This document shows, one piece after another, positions 58,966 to 64,000 of a DNA stretch of 64,000 bases. Under the pieces are notes generated by a model, which was not told the origin of the DNA, made no database searches, and worked only from the letters and a program-made list of their open reading frames with translations. The position numbers and the translations under genes are program-made. The stretch is taken from positions 42,383-106,382 of the forward strand of contig CAVEUM010000003.1 in assembly GCA_963618735.1 (NCBI GenBank), given 5' to 3'. This DNA is from CAKUFA01 sp963618735 (GTDB taxonomy: Bacteria; Bacillota; Clostridia; Christensenellales; Aristaeellaceae). The first letter of the stretch is position 1. Each line of letters opens with the position of its first letter.

Positions 58966-60123
58966 ATGAACAACTTTCTTTATGCAAACAGAACCAAAGT
59001 GTACTTTGGTAAGCATGGCGTGAAGGAATATCTGGGATGTCTGCTAAAGCAGTATGGTCCCACGGTGATGCTGGCCTATGGCGGTGGTTCCATTAAAAGA
59101 AACGGCGTGTATGACGAAGTGCTGGGGATCCTGAACGCACAAGGGAAAAGAGTCGTCGAGTTTTCCGGCATCATGCCCAACCCTACCTACGAGAAAGTGC
59201 AGGAAGGTGCCAAGCTGGCGCGGGAGAATAACGTTGACCTGATTCTCGCTGTAGGCGGCGGTTCGGTGTCTGACTGCTGTAAAATCGTATCCGCGCAGGC
59301 CAAACTGGATGAGGACATCTGGGATATGGAAATGGTTAAGCACACCTTCCCCAGTCAGTTCATTCCGCTGGGCACAATTGTGACGGTTTTCGGTACCGGC
59401 TCGGAAATGAATGCAGGCGCGGTCATCACCCATGAAGAAAAGAAGCTCAAGTCCGGCATCGTTGGTGCGCAGGCGGATTTTGCCTTTCTCGACCCAACGT
59501 ATTCATTGTCTGTTCCCTTCGAACAGGTCATTTCGGGTGCGTTCGACACACTGAGCCATGCCATGGAGACCTATTTCGGCAAGCCAGGTGCAAACAATCT
59601 GTCGGATGACATCAATGAAGCCGTGATGCGCAGCGTCATCCGCAACATTCGTATCCTCATGAAGGATCATGATCATTACGAAGCCCGCAGTGAGCTTGCC
59701 TGGGCCTCGGCCATGGCGGAAAACGGCATTTTGAAGATCGGCAAGATCACGGATTTTCAGGCACATCAGATTGAGCATCAACTGGGCGCGTATACCAACT
59801 GCAACCATGGCAAAGGACTGGCAGTGATTCACCCCGTGCTGTACCGCCATATCTACCAGGCCAATGTGACGCGTTTCGCACGCTTTGCCCGAAACGTTTG
59901 GGGCATCGCACCCGGAAACAGTAAGGAAGCAACCGCCCTGGCAGGTGTGGAAGCTCTGGCAGACTTCATCCGTGAAATCGGACTGCCAACAACCTTCTCG
60001 GAGCTTGGCATCCCCGAGGATACAAACCTCCGCGCCATTGCTGACTCCACCAACATTTCCGCCGGATGCTGCAAAAAACTGACGCACAGCGAAATTTATG
60101 AGATTCTCTGCGAGTGCAAATAA
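58966..60123 (+). CDS. Iron-containing alcohol dehydrogenase (BDH/YqhD type)
   Basis: This is a 385-residue enzyme. The N-terminal nucleotide-binding half shows VMLAYGGGSIKRNGVYDEV, NPTYEKVQEG, LAVGGGSVSDCCKIVSA and IPLGTIVTVFGTGSEMN. The metal site lies in the helical half: GAFDTLSHAMETYF, DFQAHQIEHQLGAYTNCNHGKGLAVIHP (Asp and three His). It reduces aldehydes to alcohols with NAD(P)H, as in butanol dehydrogenases. ATG 58966 follows GGAGG by 7 nt. It heads an operon with two aldo/keto reductases and a flavin reductase. Confidence 0.93.
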   Translation: MNNFLYANRTKVYFGKHGVKEYLGCLLKQYGPTVMLAYGGGSIKRNGVYDEVLGILNAQGKRVVEFSGIMPNPTYEKVQEGAKLARENNVDLILAVGGGSVSDCCKIVSAQAKLDEDIWDMEMVKHTFPSQFIPLGTIVTVFGTGSEMNAGAVITHEEKKLKSGIVGAQADFAFLDPTYSLSVPFEQVISGAFDTLSHAMETYFGKPGANNLSDDINEAVMRSVIRNIRILMKDHDHYEARSELAWASAMAENGILKIGKITDFQAHQIEHQLGAYTNCNHGKGLAVIHPVLYRHIYQANVTRFARFARNVWGIAPGNSKEATALAGVEALADFIREIGLPTTFSELGIPEDTNLRAIADSTNISAGCCKKLTHSEIYEILCECK

Positions 60124-60157
60124 CGCACCGTCTGAAGAAAAATTAGGAGGAATGAAC

Positions 60158-61192
60158 ATGAAGAAATGTCTGGCACTGCTTTGCAGCCTGCTGCTGACCT
60201 GCTCGATGCACGCCCTGTCATTGGCCGAAGACGCGCAGGTAGAGGCACCCGGTGATGGTCCTGCAAGCGTCTCCAACGTGGTAAGCGTTAAAGATGTACC
60301 CATGATAACGCTGAACAACGGCGTGCAAATGCCGCAGTTCGGTTTGGGTACGCAGATTCAGAGCATGGAAAACGGCGATTTGGGTATTCTGAACAGCACC
60401 TCCAGGGCAGCCGTTGCCTCTGCACTGGAAGCAGGCTATCGTCATTTGGATGACGCGCACGGCTACCTCAATGAACGCGGTGTTGGTCAGGGTATCCGTG
60501 ACAGCGGCGTGCCGCGGGAGGAAATCTGGATCACGGATAAGCTTTGGCCAAACGAATACAGCGATGTTGCCGGTGCGATTGATGGCATGCTGGAACGTCT
60601 GGGCGTGGATTATATCGACCTTGTTTACCTGCATCATCCAGCCGGCGACATTGAAACCATCGTCAGTGCATGGCAAGGGCTGGAGCAGGCCTATCGCGAA
60701 GGAAAAATCCGTGCGCTGGGCATCAGCAATTTCGATAACCGCATGGATGCTTTCAATGCCATCATGGAGCAGGAAATCAAGCCGCAGGTTATGCAGATTG
60801 AATGTCATCCCTTTGCGCAGCGCGTAGAAACGCGAGCACTTGCCAGCCAGTATGATATACAGGTCGAATGCTGGTATCCGCTGGGACACGCTGATCAGCG
60901 TCTGCTGAACTCGGACACGCTGGAAGCCATCGCATCTGCACACGGCAAAAGCGTCGTTCAGGTGATTCTGCGCTGGCACATTCAGGAGGGATTCTCCGTC
61001 ATTCCAGGTTCAACCAATCCCGATCATCAGCAGGAAAACATCAACATTTTCGACTTTGAGCTGACAGATGCGGAAATGGAACAGATTCGTGCCATGGATC
61101 AGGGCGAAAGCGGCCGTTATTTCAATTTGAACTACGAGCTCATGGGCGGATTCTTCACCAACCCCGTGCGTGAGTGGGATGGAACATTCTGA
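60158..61192 (+). CDS. Exported aldo/keto reductase
   Basis: This is a 344-residue protein. A signal peptide (MKKCLALLCSLLLTCSMHA then LSLA, cut before ED) precedes a complete aldo/keto reductase: NNGVQMPQFGLGTQIQ, YRHLDDAHGYLNERGVG (catalytic Tyr and Asp), EIWITDKLWP (Lys), DLVYLHHP (His), RALGISNF and SVIPGSTNPDHQQENINIF. All four catalytic residues are present, so it should be active if supplied with NADPH, which is not expected outside the cell. ATG 60158 lies 7 nt after AGGAGG. It is about 44% identical by eye in key blocks to the cytosolic copy downstream, from which it may have been duplicated. Confidence 0.85.
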   Translation: MKKCLALLCSLLLTCSMHALSLAEDAQVEAPGDGPASVSNVVSVKDVPMITLNNGVQMPQFGLGTQIQSMENGDLGILNSTSRAAVASALEAGYRHLDDAHGYLNERGVGQGIRDSGVPREEIWITDKLWPNEYSDVAGAIDGMLERLGVDYIDLVYLHHPAGDIETIVSAWQGLEQAYREGKIRALGISNFDNRMDAFNAIMEQEIKPQVMQIECHPFAQRVETRALASQYDIQVECWYPLGHADQRLLNSDTLEAIASAHGKSVVQVILRWHIQEGFSVIPGSTNPDHQQENINIFDFELTDAEMEQIRAMDQGESGRYFNLNYELMGGFFTNPVREWDGTF

Positions 61193-61236
61193 GAAGTGCA
61201 GCAAAATCAACGATTCATCAACAGGGAGGAAAAAAC

Positions 61237-61686
61237 ATGAGTATTCTGTTTATCAACGGCAGCCCCAATAAGCACGGCAATACGGCGATGCTCGCATCAT
61301 CGCTGCTTGCGGGTCATCACTACGAGACCCTGAACCTGACCGACTATACCATCGGCGCATACGGTCAGCAACTGCCTGGTGATGGGCTGGATGCAGTCAT
61401 TGCGGCAATGGAAAAGGCTGACATCATCGTGATTGGTTCGCCGCTGTACTGGCACAACATCTGCGGCAGCGTTCGCAACATGCTGGATCGCTTCTACGGT
61501 CGCGTTAAAACCGGCGGATTGTCTGGCCGCAAGCTGTATTTCGTGTTTCAGGGTGCCGCGCCGGAAAAGTGGATGCTGGAAGCCGGCGAATACACCATGA
61601 AGCGCTTTGCAGAGCTGTACGGCATGACCTACGGCGGCACCGTACTCAGCAAATCTGACGCAGAAAAGCACAACAAAACAATGTAA
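61237..61686 (+). CDS. NADPH-dependent FMN reductase/flavodoxin-fold protein
   Basis: This 149-residue protein begins MSILFINGSPNKHGNTAMLA (FMN phosphate loop) and has IIVIGSPLYWHNICGSVRNMLDRFYG, the flavin-ring loop of the NADPH-dependent FMN reductase group. It is cytosolic, with no signal peptide. It could supply reduced flavin or act as a quinone or azo reductase. GGGAGG precedes the ATG. It sits between the two aldo/keto reductase genes with short gaps, so it is in the same operon. Confidence 0.85.
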   Translation: MSILFINGSPNKHGNTAMLASSLLAGHHYETLNLTDYTIGAYGQQLPGDGLDAVIAAMEKADIIVIGSPLYWHNICGSVRNMLDRFYGRVKTGGLSGRKLYFVFQGAAPEKWMLEAGEYTMKRFAELYGMTYGGTVLSKSDAEKHNKTM

Positions 61687-61699
61687 AGGAGACACCCCA

Positions 61700-62545
61700 A
61701 TGGAATTTGTAACCCTGAACAACGGCGTCAAAATGCCCATGGCAGGCATCGGAACCTTTCTTCTCTCCCCCGATGAGGCGGAGGCGTCTGTCCTTTCCGC
61801 GCTGCATGACGGGTATCGTCTGATCGATACCGCCAATGCCTACGTTAACGAGAAGGCCGTGGGTCGTGCCATGAAGAAGTCTGGTCTCCCCCGTGAGGAG
61901 ATTTTCCTGGAAACCAAGATTTGGCCCGCATTCTACGAGCAGGCAGACGCTGTGGAAAAAACGCTGGAACGTCTCGATACCAACTATATCGACCTTCTGC
62001 TGATTCATCAGCCTGCAGGCAACTATCTAGCGGGCTACCGCATGATGGAAAAAGCCTATGCGGAAGGCAAGGTGCGCGCCATCGGTCTGTCCAACTTCAA
62101 TGTCGGACAAATCGAAGAAATCATGAGCGTCTGCAAAGTTCGCCCCACCGTGCTGCAGACAGAGCTGCATCCCTATCATCAGGAACATTCGCTGAAAGCG
62201 CTTTTGAAGCAGGATCATATCGTTCCGCAGGCATGGTATCCCCTCGGCCACGGCGACAAAGCACTGCTGAATGAGCCGCTGTTTGCTGAGCTGGGCGCAA
62301 AGTACGGCAAGTCTGCCGCACAGATTATTCTGCGCTGGCATATGCAGGATGGCAACATCGTCATTCCAGGTTCAAAGAATCCTGATCACATCAGGGCGAA
62401 TTTTGACCTGTTCGATTTCGCCCTGACGGAAGATGAAATGTCGCGCATCGCGGCACTCAATCAGGATAAGCGCTATTACACCAGCACGCCGGAAATGCTG
62501 GAGCGATATGCCCAGATGGTGCCTCCTGTGGATACGCAGAAGTAA
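61700..62545 (+). CDS. Aldo/keto reductase
   Basis: This is a 281-residue cytosolic enzyme. Motifs are VTLNNGVKMPMAGIGTFLL, YRLIDTANAYVNEKAVGRAM (Asp and Tyr), EIFLETKIWP (Lys), LLLIHQP (His), RAIGLSNF and GNIVIPGSKNPDHIRANFDLFDF. It is typical of the 2,5-diketo-gluconate reductase/prostaglandin synthase group in length and pattern. It reduces aldehydes or ketones with NADPH. AAGGAG is upstream. It ends the alcohol dehydrogenase operon and is followed by a terminator. Confidence 0.93.
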   Translation: MEFVTLNNGVKMPMAGIGTFLLSPDEAEASVLSALHDGYRLIDTANAYVNEKAVGRAMKKSGLPREEIFLETKIWPAFYEQADAVEKTLERLDTNYIDLLLIHQPAGNYLAGYRMMEKAYAEGKVRAIGLSNFNVGQIEEIMSVCKVRPTVLQTELHPYHQEHSLKALLKQDHIVPQAWYPLGHGDKALLNEPLFAELGAKYGKSAAQIILRWHMQDGNIVIPGSKNPDHIRANFDLFDFALTEDEMSRIAALNQDKRYYTSTPEMLERYAQMVPPVDTQK

Positions 62546-62612
62546 AATGCAGCGCAACGCTCCGCGAAGGCTAAAATGACCGCCAAAGCCAGTGATTCAT
62601 CCTATAACGCAG

Positions 62613-62664
62613 GAACTCTCTCCGTTCAGGGCATTATGTCTCATGCGGAGAGAGTTCTTCTGTT
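62613..62664 (+). terminator. Terminator of the dehydrogenase/reductase operon
   Basis: GAACTCTCTCCG and CGGAGAGAGTTC form a perfect 12-bp stem followed by TTCTGTTT. Confidence 0.8.
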
Positions 62665-62740
62665 TACTCGGGAAACTTCTGCTGCTATGGTTGCCCCAAG
62701 GTGTGAACACCATGACCTTTTTGCCCGCGCATGATTGCAT

Positions 62741-62774
62741 AAAAAAAGCCCATGACTGCCAACGCAGCCATGGG
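62741..62774 (-). terminator. rplM-rpsI terminator
   Basis: On the minus strand, CCCATGGCTGC and GCAGTCATGGG form a stem followed by seven T. Confidence 0.9.
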
Positions 62775-62801
62775 TCGCAAAGCCTTGATTTGTAAAGGTT
62801 C

Positions 62802-63191
62802 TCAGCGCTTGCTGAACTGAGGAGCACGACGTGCAGCCTTCAGGCCGTACTTCTTACGTTCCTTCATACGAGGATCGCGAGTGAGGAAGCCAGCCTTCTT
62901 CAGGGTGCCGCGCAGCTCGGGGTCAGCCTTGCACAGGGCACGGCTGATGCCGTGACGGATTGCGCCAGCCTGACCAGTCAGGCCGCCGCCGGTCACATTC
63001 ACCATCACGTCGAAGTTGCCGACGTTGGTGAGGGTCAGGGGCTGACGAACGGTCATCTTCAGGGTTTCCAGACCAAAGTAAGCGTCAATATCGCGCTTGT
63101 TGATAACGATCTTGCCGTCACCGGGAACCAGACGGATGCGGGCAACTGCCTTCTTCCGGCGGCCAACAGCGCTGTAATCTACCTTTGCCAT
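62802..63191 (-). CDS. rpsI: 30S ribosomal protein S9
   Basis: This is a 129-residue protein, normal length. It begins AVGRRKKAVARIRLVPGDGKI after a seven-residue lead. It contains NVTGGGLTGQAGAIRHGISRAL and ends with the tRNA-contacting tail GLKAARRAPQFSKR. S9 sits in the 30S head. AAAGGAG lies upstream of the ATG. It follows rplM by 23 nt in the conserved rplM-rpsI pair and is closed by a strong terminator. Confidence 0.97.
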   Translation of the reverse strand: MAKVDYSAVGRRKKAVARIRLVPGDGKIVINKRDIDAYFGLETLKMTVRQPLTLTNVGNFDVMVNVTGGGLTGQAGAIRHGISRALCKADPELRGTLKKAGFLTRDPRMKERKKYGLKAARRAPQFSKR

Positions 63192-63214
63192 GATTCAAAC
63201 GTCTCCTTTCCGCC

Positions 63215-63646
63215 TTAGATCAGTTCGTACTTTTCGGGGTTCTGTGCGGCATGCTCATGCTCGGCACCGCTGTACACCTTGAGCTTCTTGGCCATCTGAC
63301 GGCCCAGAGGTCCCTTGGGCAGCATGCCAACCACCGCACGGCGGATAGCAAACTCGGGCTTTTCGGCCAGCAGCTTGCGATACTTGGTCTCCTTCAGACC
63401 GCCAGTATAGCCGCTGTGATGATAGTAGATCTTCTGATCCAGCTTCTTGCCGGTCATAACGATCTTGTCAGCATTGATGATGATGACATAGTCGCCGGTG
63501 TCCACGTTAGGAGTGTAAATCGGCTTATTCTTACCGCGCAGGATGGAAGCAACCTGGCTAGCTACGCGGCCAAATACCTGACCCTCAGCGTCAACAACAT
63601 ACCACTTGCGGGTAATGTCCGCTGCTTTCGGCATAAAAGTCTTCAA
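63215..63646 (-). CDS. rplM: 50S ribosomal protein L13
   Basis: This is a 143-residue protein. Motifs are KTFMPKAADITRKWYVVDAEG, GRVASQVASILRGKNKPIYTPNVDTGDYVIIINA and MLPKGPLGRQMAKKLKVYSGAEHEHAAQ (pieces of the family pattern). L13 is an early assembly protein of the 50S subunit. The start is TTG 63646, 8 nt after GGAGGAG, giving the standard N-terminus; earlier in-frame ATGs lie in the leader. It is the first gene of rplM-rpsI. Confidence 0.96.
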   Translation of the reverse strand: MKTFMPKAADITRKWYVVDAEGQVFGRVASQVASILRGKNKPIYTPNVDTGDYVIIINADKIVMTGKKLDQKIYYHHSGYTGGLKETKYRKLLAEKPEFAIRRAVVGMLPKGPLGRQMAKKLKVYSGAEHEHAAQNPEKYELI

Positions 63647-63720
63647 AGGTGTTCTCCTCCTCGGATGAGTGGTCAAAAAAGAATGCATACTGATGTGATG
63701 GTCGCACATGTTCTGCTGTG

Positions 63721-63792
63721 TCAATAGTTACCGGGGCTAGCGGAGCTATTGAAGCCATCTACCAGTATACGTGAAAAGCACACGATTGTCAA
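63721..63792 (-). promoter_or_regulatory. rplM promoter and L13-type leader hairpin
   Basis: On the minus strand, consensus TTGACA (63787-63792) and TATACT (63764-63769) are 17 bp apart. The leader then has TCAATAG and CTATTGA (63721-63752) as a closing stem with a C/G-rich interior, in the place of the known L13 autoregulatory leader. Confidence 0.75.
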
Positions 63793-64000
63793 GCAAAAAT
63801 GGACATTTCAGGCATGAAAATATCAAAAAAAACAGGAAATTTTCGCGTCCGTTGGCGATCCGACTGACCGTGGAAAAGCTTGCGGGACAGTCGCGCGTCC
63901 GCGCAGGAAAATGCCCCCATTCCAAAGGGCGGAATGAGGGCATGCAGCCAGGTGAAAGGAATTCATCGTGCGTATTCAGTTACATGAATTGTGCTTTCAG
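63793..64000. other. Edge region with no gene seen
   Basis: No coding region is supported here. A hairpin (ATGCCCCCATTCC with GGAATGAGGGCAT, 63911-63943) without a T-tract is the only structure; it may belong to a gene beyond the window. Confidence 0.5.

Noticed and set aside
63746..63943. 65-codon minus-strand open frame upstream of rplM
   Set aside because: It covers the rplM promoter, has no ribosome site and no recognisable sequence.

Overview
The window looks like a chromosomal segment of a low-to-mid G+C Bacillota (Firmicutes), class Clostridia. The evidence is a serS T-box leader, a Rex repressor, RNase J, ylbF, a degV-family gene, an ECF transporter, strong AGGAGG ribosome binding sites, several GTG/TTG starts, and sigma-A type promoters with 17-bp spacers. 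Base composition is roughly in the mid-50s % G+C by eye. Many exported proteins share a Lys-rich, Ala/Leu-rich signal peptide ending in AxA-E/D. A gut-type Clostridia lineage fits, but I cannot name the genus. No rRNA, tRNA, CRISPR array, insertion sequence or prophage was recognised.

Layout. 1-4.9 kb: the 5' part of a membrane-anchored PQQ-like propeller protein, then a glycosyltransferase plus a split ThrE-type exporter. 4.9-6.1 kb: the rpsF-ssb-rpsR operon. 6.2-8.6 kb: a divergent ABC-2 exporter pair. 8.8-16.7 kb: an exported FMN-binding-like protein, rex-vanW, and rnj-ylbF-mltG-U32. 17-18.5 kb: a LarA-family gene. 18.5-28.7 kb: the classic long operon rpsB-tsf-pyrH-frr-(small gene)-uppS-cdsA-dxr-rseP-ispG, extended by an rnz-like gene and an exported protein. 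It joins translation, UMP synthesis, isoprenoid/phospholipid precursors and a site-2 protease. 28.8-32.2 kb: coaE, a lytic transglycosylase, a peptide-type binding protein and a DUF6440-like protein. 32.2-35.4 kb: telA-xpaC and degV. 35.5-41.6 kb: two MATE exporters flanking serS (T-box) and a divergent cca.

41.7-45.2 kb holds an ECF transporter operon (S, T, duplicated ATPase) followed by a ZinT-like protein. Its promoter carries a sequence close to a DtxR/IdeR iron box, so I infer a metal-controlled uptake system. A decayed BAAT-type acyltransferase/thioesterase gene follows. 46-54.9 kb is a complete maltodextrin module (lacI, malE, malF, malG, malQ, glgP). A LacI-type operator in front of lacI recurs in front of malQ. 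55.2-62.5 kb is a redox/hydrolase locus around a LysR regulator: an exported flavodoxin and two exported alpha/beta hydrolases on one side; an iron-type alcohol dehydrogenase, an exported aldo/keto reductase, a flavin reductase and a cytosolic aldo/keto reductase on the other. The window ends with rplM-rpsI and its leader.

The most interesting points are the iron-box ECF/ZinT-like operon, the exported redox enzymes around the LysR gene, a candidate AUU start for cca, a repeated palindromic element at 8.6 kb, and a perfect 17-bp palindrome in front of the FMN-binding-like gene.
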